A stretch of DNA of 64,000 nucleotides from Sipunculus nudus (lineage: Eukaryota; Annelida; Sipuncula; Golfingiida; Sipunculidae), in NCBI GenBank assembly GCA_026874595.1, contig CM049310.1, positions 52,406,558-52,470,557 on the forward strand, in the 5' to 3' direction. The notes under the pieces were generated by a model, which was given only the letters and a program-made list of their open reading frames with translations, was not told the origin of the DNA and made no database searches. Below, in pieces: positions 24,125 to 35,239 of the stretch. Both the position numbers and the translations under genes were made by a program. Numbering within the stretch: the stretch's first letter is position 1; each line of letters starts with the position of its first letter.

Positions 24125-26154
24125 GGGTCCAAAAGTAATTGTAATTGAAGTAATTGTAATTACAATTACTTTTTCAAGTAATTGTATTTGTAATCGATCC
24201 TTTTTGAAATCCTGAAAAGTAATTGTACTTGTAATCGATTACTTTTGAAAAGTAATTGTTTGAACAATTACTTTTCAGTTACTTTCACGTTCTGTGTAAA
24301 ATGTGAGAGTAATATACAATTACAGCATTCAAAGTGATGGTATTATTAAATATAAAAAAAATCTTTTATAGTTTCAAAGTACACAAAGCACAATGCTCAT
24401 ATTACTATAGAACTATTACTTCACACGCCCTGCTAGGTGGCCAGATAATGCAGGTATGGTTTGTTGTCGGCCAGTTATCACCTGGTCTACAACCGACTGT
24501 CAGGACACAAGTTTGTCAGCTGTAAGATACTAGGGATCTAGTGCATGGTGCTAATTAATTTACTGAATAGATCAGTTCACATACAGAGATTACCAACAGT
24601 CTGGCCTTTGACCACTAAGATGGTCTTAATTAGTGAATGCTCAATGCATAGGGGTGCTCATCATGCAGCCAAGCTTTACTCTGTTATTATGAGGCTCAGT
24701 TTAATGGGCAAACATGAGGTCATAATAGTAAGTAAGAGTAACAGACAGCTTTTGTCAAGTGATAGAAATAAACCTAAATATATGAGCTGAAATAGTAATA
24801 ATAATCGCAACAGAACGCAAATTTCTATTTAGATAAATACATGTACACTTATTTTCCATTCCCTGTTAGGCCATTAAGAAGATGATATTTCTTAACAGGA
24901 TTTTTTCTATTCGAGTGATCGCCTATATGATGTACAGATTGTTAAGGCAAGTTAATATAAAAAATGATAACCATTGGTGCTAATTGTATGAGAGTACTGG
25001 AACGCAGGAGTCAGCACAAGCTACCTAATTAACTCTATCTGGGTCTTGAAAACATCCATTAATATAGGGATCGATAGAGAAAGTATATTATTATTCAAAC
25101 ACGATCATCATATATTACAAATTTACAACAATGAACCCATATCTATATTGAAAAAGAGGGTAGAGAGAAATATTTTATTTAACATAGAGTAATTCTCTCT
25201 TTTTAAATATATATATATATATATATTATATATTATATATACAACATATAGTTTTTTTTGTCAGGAGACGTGTTTGTATAGTATTAATTATCCAGGCTTT
25301 GATGGATTTTTCCACAACACTCAATATAACTACTTAACGTTTTGACAATAGATTATATTGCTCGAATTCATTCTAGACAGCGATGAGAATAGAGAATCAT
25401 ATTTACATAAAAGTCATATAAACAGTCATATTTATGGGAAGGTTGTTAATTTAGTTGACAATTCAATTGTTTGATAATTAATGCTTAATTTTAATAACTT
25501 GAAAATACCCTTGCACCACTGTTTGACAGATAGTATTAAAATGTAACATTTTTGTAATAATAAAGTTAATTAAAAAATGTCTCATTCCAAATTAGTTTGT
25601 AATCAAGTTAAGTAATAAAGTAATGTCACTTAAAAGTAATAGATGAGAATCTGTGGTAATATTAAATTAGAAATAGCAATAGCAAAATAATAAAATAAAA
25701 CTAAAAACAATGTTTACATAAAAATTGAACTAAACCCAACCCTGATGAGTATGTTCACATTTTTTCAGACTAAACATCCAGGAGTCAGCATGAGCAGAGA
25801 AATGTCTACAACAAACAAATATGTAACAATGTGTAATGATTTTGGAAAGACCAATGTTAAAATTGTATAGAGTAAATTCACCACTGTGTGATACATTTTT
25901 GTTATCAGATTTTGATATGTGTGTTTATTGAAAATAAACAATGTAATACCATGTTGTTTTTTGTCACTATCACAATGTTAATCCCCTGAAAGCACAAAAG
26001 TAATTACAAAAGTAATTCCAATTACTTCAAATGATATTTGTAATTGTAATCGATTACTATTTTGAAAACACAAAAGTAATTGTAATTGTAATCGATTATT
26101 TTTAAAAGTAATTGTATTTGTAATCGATTATTTTAAAAGTATTTGGACCCAACC

Positions 26155-26157
<3 letters not shown>
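24118..26157. mobile_element. 2.04-kb terminal-inverted-repeat DNA element, hAT-like ends, no transposase seen
   Basis: Left end CAGAGTTGGGTCCAAAAGTA; right end, read inward on the other strand, CAGGGTTGGGTCCAAATACT. The terminal 150-190 bp on both sides are built of repeated AGTAATTG / TAATCGATTA motifs in inverted orientation. The interior (24310-25980) is AT-rich, and its short frames (e.g. 24334-24525, 24545-24790) match nothing I recognise. Both flanks are TA microsatellite, so an 8-bp target duplication cannot be told from the repeat. The CAGRGTTGGG tip resembles hAT elements (inference). Confidence 0.6.

Positions 26158-26233
<76 letters not shown>
26158..26233. repeat. microsatellite (TA)n(GA)n, right of the TIR element
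   Basis: TA run that starts exactly at the other element end and then becomes GAGAGA. Confidence 0.95.
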
Positions 26234-26236
<3 letters not shown>

Positions 26237-26630
26237 CTGGTAAGGAGAGATTGTGGGTAGACCTACATAGGTCACCCTGAGTACAAAAAATATCGATTTT
26301 AACATTTGTTTTTCTATCCAATCTTCTGTTTGCGTTTTTTCAAAAGCTAAGATTTGGGCACAGTATGTGTTCTGGGTCACAGATTTGCTCCTGATATAGT
26401 GATATTTATTTTTGACCCTTACCTTATTCCAAGGGGGGAGGGGTCTTCAAATATGCGCGTCTCGATTTCATATATATACAATGTATCAAGCTGGTATTTC
26501 TCTTGTTCGTGTATGGCGTGAGACAGGAAATTACAGGGGAATTTTAAGAAAAATCCAAATGATCAAATGCAGGGTTAGCTGAAATTTAAGTTATTAGTAT
26601 CCTATGGTGCACATATTTTTAACAGCGTAT

Positions 26631-26649
26631 TTTGTTCTTTTTTCAGGAG
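26631..26649 (+). promoter_or_regulatory. 3' splice acceptor before the OLD-like exon
   Basis: A pyrimidine run ends in CAG at 26646, only three bases before the ATG at 26650. The frame could be extended upstream only through TTG and through the pyrimidine tract itself, so the exon should begin at 26647. This implies at least one upstream exon (5'UTR or a few codons) that I could not locate; the sequence upstream is microsatellite and transposon. Confidence 0.6.
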
Positions 26650-28959
26650 ATGTTAACAGCTGCCAGTTTTAGGAATATGGGACTCTTCCACGACTCGGTT
26701 AAACTCACGTATGAGAAAAGCAGGACGGAATGGAAGGGAGTTCTGGGAATACATGTAGGCCATAACGGATCAGGGAAGAGCTGTGTGGCTGAGATAATTC
26801 GGCGCTGTCTGTCTTCAGACATAAACTACACTGATACTAGTATTCCTGAGATCAACAGACCCGCTGGGTGTGTGTGTAAATATATGGCAACAGAGAAAAG
26901 CTTAGCATCATTCAAAGCACGTGTCCCGAAGGAACAGCGTCAGATAAAGGAATTCTTGGACATTAAAGATCCATCTGATGAAAAGATCAGCATAACGGCT
27001 GGGATCGTGTACAACAAGGATCACGGCCCACGTGTACGGTTTCTACAGTTTGAAAAAGAAAATGCACAATCCGTAATTTCAGCGGTAGAGGCAACAGAAT
27101 TTAACAAGGAAACAGGGAAATTCGACAATAGCACAAAACGGTACCTCAGGCATGAGGGAAAGGTGTTGGCAGAAGATGAAAACCTGGACCTCGAAGAGGA
27201 CATTCAGGAATGGTTGAAATTTTCCTTAGAAAGAAAGCCTGGCGTATTTGCATATCTATACCAAGGAGTATTCAGATACTTCAAACAAGTATGTGGCAGG
27301 CTCTTATCTGCTTTGCTAGGAAGATTATATCACAGGCTGGCGTCCTACATCTGTCCATGTTCGCCAGCTGAGACCATATACGCCTCCTTGTTTGGCAGTG
27401 ATGGACTGGTCTTCTTCCTCTTTGCGCACAGGGGTATCGGCCCAATGGACAGCTCCAGAAGTGTTAACATGTTTCGCAGAGACAAAGAGGAAAACTATAA
27501 AGAGCCTCCAAGGCGAGCTGAAATGCTTACTTCTTTGATTGAGAAAATACAGAAGCAACAAATGGAAAATGAATTGAGACAGCATGTTCAAAATGTTGTC
27601 GGAACGGATGCTTATACCTTTGATATCGACCGTGAAAACAGGCGCATTTCCGTGAAAGACAGATACACTGAGAAGCCAGTAGATTTGCTTAAGTCACCCG
27701 AAGGTTTATACGAAGCTTTCATTTCGTGCGCTTTGATTACTCTTGCAAACGACTACACGACGATATTTCTTGATGAACCTAATCGCTGCATGCATCCAGA
27801 TATGGTTAGCAAACAGAGGCAGCTTTTTGTGGAAACAGTTCGACGCAGGCCAGTCAGTATAATCTTAAGTTCGCATGCGCCCAGCTTTGTGTCTCCTGAT
27901 ACATGGAGCAACATTTACTGCTTTCGCCGTACACAAATCGTGCCATCAGATCCAAAGAGTGTCGCCTTGACATGCGCACAACTACCAACAGAAGACATGC
28001 AAAAAATCCGTTATTTTACATTGCGTAATTTACGAGCAATGATGTTTTCTAGGAAGATCCTGGTTGTAGAGGGTTTGACAGATGAAATCCTCATAACGGA
28101 AGTAATTAATCAGCTCCAACGAGAAACCGCAGGATCAAGCTTCAAATATGCTGAAATTCAGGTCATAACAATGCAAGGTGAGAAGGAACAATATAAAGTA
28201 AGAAAGCTGGCGAGAGATATCAAGATTCCTTGCCGGGTCCTTATCGACACAGATGGATTGAAACCAAGAATTTTGTCGCTAATCGAAACAAAAATCTCGA
28301 TTATTGACGACCCGGCGACAAAGGAGACTCTGAGAAAAGAACTAGAGACACTCAATAAGCAAGCAAAACAGCTACAAAAGATTTGCGGGTGGATTAGAAA
28401 ACTTTTGAACACTGCAAACATGAAAACTAAGAGGCTAGTAAAAGGTACGTGTACCAATTTCAAGTCGGCAGTAAACAAGAAAGACCTACCTGCAAAATTA
28501 ATAAGCCTCTTAGATGATCCAAGTATCGAAACGGACACAGAAATACAGGGGTGGAAAGATACGTTTAAGGTTTTTAATGATTGGTCGGGATCGGAACGCC
28601 TTGAGGATCTCGAAAAGGAGGGTCATTTGAGCAGGCTAATCAAGGCCGAGGCTTTACTTTCACGAACCGAACTCGTACGGAACAGTAACCATCATGACGA
28701 CATTACTTTTAGTTGGTGCTGTGGGGAAATTGAAGACATGATAAACTTTACTCTGAGGAAGACAGTTCAACAGCGCCAAGGCCCGGTGTTCACTTTGCCA
28801 GAGTCATCAATTTGGTACTGCCAGAAAGAAACAGATGGCGCAATAAATCACCTGTCCACAGATGAAGTGACAAAGATTGTGGAACTGTTACGAGAGGACA
28901 TGGACAACACTGATTTTCAGAGTTTCCTGCAGTTTTTGAAAGACTTTGTGGAAAAATAA
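26650..28959 (+). CDS. OLD-family protein: ABC-type ATPase plus TOPRIM nuclease domain (GajA-like architecture)
   Basis: Seen: one open frame of 769 codons from ATG 26650 to TAA 28957-28959. Walker A is GHNGSGKS (residues 37-44). An ERG-like step reads AHRGIGP (259-265). A degenerate signature helix follows KSPEGLYEAF (348-357). Walker B is IFLDEP (372-377) with H382, and the switch histidine is SSHAP (407-411). A TOPRIM domain follows, with KILVVEGLTDE (469-479, catalytic Glu474) and LIDTDG (531-536, DxD 533/535), then a Lys-rich helical C-terminus. Known: this order defines OLD nucleases, including Gabija GajA, in which the ATPase controls a metal-dependent DNA nuclease. Inferred: nucleotide-gated nucleic-acid cleavage, perhaps in immunity or genome defence. 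Residues 161-265 look like an insertion between Walker A and the signature, with a hydrophobic part at 198-260. The start is placed at 26650 because a strong acceptor (tttgttcttttttcag) ends at 26646, so a 5' exon probably exists upstream. No intron interrupts the frame. Family call is firm, function is not. Confidence 0.85.
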   Translation: MLTAASFRNMGLFHDSVKLTYEKSRTEWKGVLGIHVGHNGSGKSCVAEIIRRCLSSDINYTDTSIPEINRPAGCVCKYMATEKSLASFKARVPKEQRQIKEFLDIKDPSDEKISITAGIVYNKDHGPRVRFLQFEKENAQSVISAVEATEFNKETGKFDNSTKRYLRHEGKVLAEDENLDLEEDIQEWLKFSLERKPGVFAYLYQGVFRYFKQVCGRLLSALLGRLYHRLASYICPCSPAETIYASLFGSDGLVFFLFAHRGIGPMDSSRSVNMFRRDKEENYKEPPRRAEMLTSLIEKIQKQQMENELRQHVQNVVGTDAYTFDIDRENRRISVKDRYTEKPVDLLKSPEGLYEAFISCALITLANDYTTIFLDEPNRCMHPDMVSKQRQLFVETVRRRPVSIILSSHAPSFVSPDTWSNIYCFRRTQIVPSDPKSVALTCAQLPTEDMQKIRYFTLRNLRAMMFSRKILVVEGLTDEILITEVINQLQRETAGSSFKYAEIQVITMQGEKEQYKVRKLARDIKIPCRVLIDTDGLKPRILSLIETKISIIDDPATKETLRKELETLNKQAKQLQKICGWIRKLLNTANMKTKRLVKGTCTNFKSAVNKKDLPAKLISLLDDPSIETDTEIQGWKDTFKVFNDWSGSERLEDLEKEGHLSRLIKAEALLSRTELVRNSNHHDDITFSWCCGEIEDMINFTLRKTVQQRQGPVFTLPESSIWYCQKETDGAINHLSTDEVTKIVELLREDMDNTDFQSFLQFLKDFVEK

Positions 28960-29653
28960 GTTTATAAACCAATATTCTCCTGTGGGATTTGTGTTGGATT
29001 GCTCTCCGAAGAGGTATGTCTTCTTGTTGTATTTCTGGATGAAAAAAATGTTCCCCATTGACTTCTGATGGACACATTTAGAACGACAGAGTCTTAATGA
29101 GATTTTCTCCTCTATCTTAATTTGCTTTCGGATTTGTAATGAATCCTCTCATAGTCTTGTAATATAGACTCACAGAGAAAGTATTTCAACATCATCTTAC
29201 ATTTTCTTATATATAAAAAATTGTATGTGCTGGCAAATAGGCAGATCCAGAGGGGGGCACACCCTCCCCTGTAGTGTTACTTATTTCATTTATTGTATAA
29301 TTAGTAATTTTTCCCCGTCTTGCATACTTCATAAATTTCGCCATGGGTGTAACGAGAAAGAACTTTCATCTCAAGCTGATCCTTTTTCTTTTTTTTTCTC
29401 TCACTGTAACCACATGCACTGTTTTTTTTCAAGATGACCCAGGAAATACAAGTGACTAGAAACACCGCCAGGCGAAAGGACGGTCGGGCTGCATTACCTC
29501 ATACCTTGTAACTATTGCCTGAACATTGATGTCTAAATATATACAGTTAACCTCTTCAATGCCCAGAGCCCCAGATGAAGTAAAACAGAAATAAGGAATA
29601 CGTTAATTATGGTAAATTTACTTGTTTACCGGGAAGAAAGTTTGAGCATCGTT

Positions 29654-29710
29654 ATACTACCAAGTCTGTGGTAGCTGTGGATAGCGCAACTCCTACAGAC
29701 TTGGTAGTAT
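29654..29710. other. perfect 16-bp inverted repeat (hairpin)
   Basis: Arms ATACTACCAAGTCTGT (29654-29669) and ACAGACTTGGTAGTAT (29695-29710) around a 25-nt loop. The size resembles a small stem-loop or precursor microRNA, but the stem does not extend outward and I do not recognise a known microRNA. Confidence 0.5.
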
Positions 29711-31378
29711 GAAACAAAGTTCAGCATCTTTTAGCTGTTTGTTGGATCCGTACAAGGCTTGTACAAGTTTGGTTTAAGGAATTAGGCTTTATAATGATCT
29801 AGTTTTATAAAGACTGTGGGTGTAGTAAATTATAGGTTCAGATGTGGTGAAGAAGTAATCCCGGCTTCAAAATATGACAGGTTACTGAAAGAATGGATTT
29901 GGGAGGGGTGCGGGTGGGGTGATCCCACCAAGGAAATTATTACCGTATATATTCAATCAAAATACTAAACGTTGTTAAACAAATGCTTCAATTTCATTCC
30001 AGTGTTTAGTCTATCGTCCATTCCCTCTTTTCTTTATTTTATACAACAGCAACTTCCCCTGCCGTTTTGCTTTAAGAATATACGAGTGTTTTAATGTATA
30101 TATGTATATAATGTATAAATTTATGCAACAAGGGAATCGAGAGTAAGATACTTTAAGCTTTTTTGGATCCTCTTCCATTTGTTACCTTAAATTATATAAA
30201 ATGGCAGTATCAGAAATACTTGATAATCGTATAGAGAAAGCTCTATTAGATTACAATTGAAAATGAACCCAAAAGCTTACCAAACCCTGGTTTGACAGCG
30301 AAGACAGTGTATTATTTCAAGTCAATGAATAGCGGTGAATATTATATTAACATACTGAACAGCGGGGAATAGTGAATTGTATTAATTAACTTATTAAACA
30401 AAGCTTAACAATCAACTTTATTAAGTTATTGTATAGAACAGTAAATTATCTGTTTATAATATTATTATGTTGGAACTCTGTGATCTGAATATAAACATTT
30501 TTATTTATCTATTTATATTTATTTATCTATTATTATTATGATCTTACTGGTTAAAATAATCAACACATACCAAAGATAATGTTTAAGAAAAAAAGGTAAT
30601 GTACAAGGAAGGTTTTTGTGGCTATTCCTTAAGCAGGCGCTCTTCAAACATGGTAATTGCTTGTGAATGCAGAATTGTCATTATGCCTATACATTTAACG
30701 GGATTATACAATTATTGTGTATATAACACGTACATAATATTTTTAAACAGTTTGTGTTTAACAGCTGGTTCAACTAGTAGAATGAAATATAACAATATAA
30801 TAACAGCAGAGTAACCTGTAACAAGTGATGCCTAAATTACAAAGGGTGTTCAAACTGCCTCACATTGTCTTTAACTTAACCTAGATGAATGACTGTATCA
30901 AATGGTACTTTAAATTATATATATTTGCTTTGTCATGATTATACGGGTGATATGATTATTTTTAAATAAAATTATTGTTATGATAATGATTTGTTCCTTT
31001 ATGCAATCCTGCATTAACAGTTACCTGGGATAAGTAACATTTCTTGTCCGTACAAGGTATTCATATTGAGAAGGTTTGAAATATTCGTTACGGCGGATAA
31101 ATAATGTTGTAACATCTCTAATAACTCGATGAATCCGATTGTTTGGTTTAGCTGAGTCCTGATGTTACTTTCTGTTAATAAACTAATAGACTTCGTCATC
31201 CTCTGCAATATCAATCTTGTCCACCTGATTTTCAGCTGGTTTCTTTTTACACTTCGACTGAGAATGGATTGTTTGGGTTTTGAACGGCCGACATTTTTTT
31301 GGTACTTTGTGTTCAGTGTTACGGAGAAACAACCTTGTAAACTACGTTGCAAGAAACGGTTTATCTTAATAACGACCA

Positions 31379-31379
<1 letters not shown>

Positions 31380-31429
<50 letters not shown>

Positions 31430-31430
31430 A
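31380..31430. repeat. microsatellite (CA)n(TA)n
   Basis: CACACA run followed by TATA. Confidence 0.95.
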
Positions 31431-31931
31431 AGTCGACCAGGAAGATAACCGTTTAACCCCAACGATAGTTTTTTTAGTAGCTGACTAACGGAAGAGTGGA
31501 CCTCAAGCTTTCTGTCAATTTTAGTTGCGCCCGCCCATAATTGATCGTGATGTGCTTATATTTATGTTCTAGAAACGAGATAAAAAATCACGACGTCTTC
31601 AGCAGACACACAAATGCGTGGCAACCCTCCTACATGCTCTGATCCTGTCATAGAAACTTTGATGAGGTCACTTCAAGGTACCTCCGGTTTGACTCACAGA
31701 AGCTGGAGGAATGAATAACATTGATCCTTGCGGACAAAGTCTATGTCTATAACGTCCAAGTACAACAATGTCTTGCAAGAATCTATCCACTTCTCTTTAC
31801 CAACTGGTGAACAACACAAAAATTCACATTCTTCTCCAAAGGAAAGAACACGTTACAACGCTTGAAAATTTATGCTGTACAGTCCATATTGTTCCTGGAA
31901 AAGGTAATAAATGTACCCTATTGTTCTAACG

Positions 31932-31935
<4 letters not shown>

Positions 31936-31990
<55 letters not shown>

Positions 31991-32019
31991 CCGTTATATA
32001 TATATATATATATATATAG
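31936..32019. repeat. two (TA)n tracts split by GAACCGTT
   Basis: TA run, GAACCGTTA, second TA run. The left flank CTAACGGTT is the inverse of the central AACCGTTA. Confidence 0.9.
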
Positions 32020-32238
32020 CCCCCTCCCCACCAACAATACATTCTGTATCGACCCCTGTTAAGGATGAAACATTACATATTATTAAAGATGCATGCAGTC
32101 GCATTCTCCAGACAATATCTGAAATGTGTTTATATCGTTTGTTAAAGTGCAGTGTTTGACCAGGGTGTACGGTTAAATTCTATTAAGACTGGCATGAAAA
32201 GACCATGGTAACGGGCTAAATATGCACATGTGATAGGC

Positions 32239-33147
32239 ATACAAATACTCACCAGTGTCTGTACTTATCCTATCACATACAAATACTCACCAGTGTCTGT
32301 CCATATCCTATCACATACAAATACTCACCAGTGTCTGTCCATATCCTATCACATACAAATACTCACCAGTGTCTGTCCATATCCTATCACATACAAATAC
32401 TCACCAGTGTCTGTCCATATCCTATCACATACAAAAACTCACCAGTGTCTGTCCATATCCTATCACATACAAAAACTCACCAGTGTCTGTCCATATCCTA
32501 TCACATACAAAAACTCACCAGTGTCTGTCCATATCCTCTCACATACAAACACTCACCAGTGTCTGTCCACATCCTCTCACATACAAACACTCACCAGTGT
32601 CTGTCCACATCCTCTCACATACAAACACTCACTAGTGTCTGTCCACATCCTGTCACATACAAACACTCACCAGTGTCTGTCCACATCCTATCACATACAA
32701 ACACTCACCAGTGTCTGTCCACATCCTATCACATACAAACACTCACCAGTGTCTGTCCACATCCTATCACATACAAACACTCACCAGTGTCTGTCCACGC
32801 CTATCACATACAAATACTCACCAGTGTCTGTCCACATCCTATCACATACAAATACTCACCAGTGTCTGTCCACATCCTATCACATACAAATACTCACCAG
32901 TGTCTGTCCACATCCTATCACATACAAATACTCACCAGTGTCTGTCCACATCCTATCACATACAAATACTCACCAGTGTCTGTCCACATCCTATCACATA
33001 CAAATACTCACCAGTGTCTGTCCATATCCTATCACATACAAATACTCACCAGTGTCTGTCCATATCCTATCACATACAAATACTCACCAGTGTCTGTCCA
33101 TATCCTATCACATACAAATATTCACCAGTGTCTGTCCATATCCTATT
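32239..33147. repeat. 38-bp minisatellite, 24 units
   Basis: Unit ACATACAAATACTCACCAGT followed by GTCTGTCCATATCCTATC. I count 24 units. Variants are grouped: AAATACTC with CATATCC at both ends, AAAAACTC (three units near 32430-32520), AAACACTC with CACATCC in the middle (from about 32545), then AAATACTC with CACATCC. One unit near 32798 lacks 2 bp. No stop occurs in any plus-strand frame, so long frames are an artefact. Confidence 0.95.
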
Positions 33148-33524
33148 AAAATTGTAGGCATCATTTGGGGATAAACAGAAGAATATTCATTCATGTTATG
33201 GTTAGTTACCGTAAATCCGTGTACGTCACTGGGTAATTACTATCGCTCTGTCGAAAGCTTTCTTTATGTCTGTGAATACCTAAACTTCCTAACAATAATA
33301 ATAACCAACCTAATTTTCTTCGTTCGTACATTCGAAAGTTGGAACTTAAGTGATCAAAGTACTTAATACCCTGTTATATTTTTCCAGGTATATACATACG
33401 TCTCAGGGGACCATACAACAAAGTTTCATCTTTACACAGAAACACTTTAAATTGGAGTTCAATTTATGCTAGAATGCTAGTTTCACTTGTGTGTATTGTT
33501 AATATCGGAAGAATTCTGGAGGCA

Positions 33525-33960
33525 CTTAGAAATCCGAGTTCGAGTGAGGTCCGAGTCCGAGCAACTCGAGTCCAATTGCAAGTCAGATTCCTTGAAGCTC
33601 GAGTCCAAGTCCGCCTCATTCGAGTCCGAGTCTTTTGGAACTCGAGTCTGAGTCCGAAATGTTTTTATTTGAATTCAGATTTGATCTCATCATTTGTATT
33701 TTTGAGTAAGTGTACACAAGTATATTACTATATACGAAATTACATTTAACATCCTATGCAGAAACTGAGTTTGGTTTTTATATATAGGCCTAGTATATAA
33801 ACTTCTTTTAATCATATTCTGTCTTTAGATTGCGCAGGCAAGTCTTTATGGTAGGTTTTCTAAATGAATTCAGGCCTTACGTGACAAAGTTTTGTTTCTG
33901 CAGGACTCGAGATGGACCGAGTCCGAGTCCCTGAAAAAGTGGACTCGAATCCTATATCAC
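33525..33960. repeat. GAGTCCGAGTC-rich segment
   Basis: 33530-33660 and 33900-33955 are built from GAGTCCGAGTC / CTCGAGTCC words around an AT-rich middle. A similar style occurs at 57510-57560 and 58060-58170. It looks like the ends of a small dispersed element. Confidence 0.4.
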
Positions 33961-34689
33961 TGAAATGTGGACAAATGACAAAATATCCATGATATTATAT
34001 AATTATTAAAAATGGACATATACGAGTATGTGGTAATGTCTTTATGGACATTCAAAACGCATTCGACACAGTTCAGTGAACAAGTGTTGCTCTTGTATAA
34101 ACAATGTTGAAATATGGTTATCTTTCTACAAATGAATGTTGATAATATATAATTATTTACCTTGGCCCTGTCGTTAGGGTTAATTTAATTTTTTTTAAAT
34201 CATTTTATTCAATAAAATATTAATTACATTATTTAACTGTATTTTTATTTATTTAATTTCTCTCTTTGAAGTGACCGGTCCAGTGTATCATGCCTCCTCT
34301 AATGTGAACGTCACAAGAAAAGTTTCTTTGTAAAAGCAAAATCCAAGTGGCGTCCCTAGTGCGAACCAAAAGATACTTGCCACCAGCGGTGACTAAAATC
34401 TTATGGTAATTGTTCATTTAAGAAGGTTTTCTAAAAGGTTTATATTTCCATTTTAACGCATTATTTCCAAAAATTTTATTATTTTATAATAAGGAGAAAT
34501 GTATATACTTATATAAGAATAAGGCTTATTGAGTTCAATAACAAATATATTTGATTTGTTATGACCAAAATGCTCATATTATTAATATAGCTTGTTTTCT
34601 TGGCGACGTCATCGACGTCATGCGTAACTTCATGGCGTAAGACTTATATTGTCAGTATAGGTGCAATGGTTATTTGTTAACATGCTTAC

Positions 34690-35215
34690 CTGGTTTCCTT
34701 GCGAGGTGTTAAGGTTAGTATGTTGAGGCTGGGGTGAAGTTAATCTTTCTTGTGAGGTTAGTTGTACACATGCTGGTTCTGAATCTACAACACAAGAATA
34801 TAAATTATTAGTTCGTCCATGATTATTATTGCCATCAAATGAATAGGTACTTGTACCCTGGCCTAACTGCTAGAATTTTCTAGGTCTTGTTATTAACAAT
34901 TTACTGTTGGTTTTAACATCCCATTTGAACAACTGTCCTTCCACACAAAGTTTATCAAAAGTGAGGTATAGGCTTCTTTTTGCCCCTTCTCTGGCTTTCA
35001 GCATATGTGGAATTAAGTTGCGTCTCGCTTCACGAACTTGTTGGCTGAAGTCATTGGTCCCTGTAAAGTCACTGTCTTTCAATCTTTGGCTTGAAGCATG
35101 ATTCTCTCCTCTTCTTTTAAATTTTGAGAACTTGATGTCGGAAGCACAAACAGGGTAAAGGAAAGGGTACTTTACTGTCGATAATATTTTTATTTTACAA
35201 GCCATGGTCCAAAAA
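34690..35215 (-). pseudogene. LINE ORF1-like RNA-binding protein remnant, inverted next to the RT
   Basis: The minus-strand frame from 35226 to 34870 contains GTNDFSQQVREARRNLIPHM, KAREGAKRSLYLTFDKL and a VEGQLFKW-type end. This pattern (VR..R..LIP...AR..GK...L..DKL...G) belongs to L1-type ORF1 C-terminal domains. After its stop, minus-strand sequence still reads GQGTSTYSFDG and VQLTSQERL down to about 34690, before further stops. It abuts the plus-strand RT remnant head to head. Fits a 5'-inverted LINE insertion, or two separate elements. Confidence 0.5.
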
Positions 35216-35239
35216 TATATATCCAAACAAAAAAACAGG

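Larger units (their letters stand above)
28960..32236. other. no gene recognised downstream of the OLD-like gene
   Basis: Contains the 29654 hairpin, a MITE-like fragment at 29241, a TTTAT/TTTAT-rich stretch near 30500-30535 and the 31380 and 31936 microsatellites. No clear polyadenylation signal close to the stop at 28959 was identified. Confidence 0.45.

Noticed and set aside
27021-28538. Minus-strand frames inside the OLD-like exon
   Set aside because: Shadows of a long, motif-bearing plus-strand frame.
31690-31870. Minus-strand coding-like stretch with CEFLCCSPVGKEKWIDSCK
   Set aside because: Only about 50 codons, a stop soon after, no recognised family or convincing splice sites.
32239-33147. 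CRISPR-like regular repeat
   Set aside because: Units are directly adjacent with no unique spacers, and the genome is eukaryotic.
32230-33174. Frames of 126-314 codons through the 38-bp array
   Set aside because: All three plus-strand frames are open because the unit contains no stop; the protein is a translated minisatellite.
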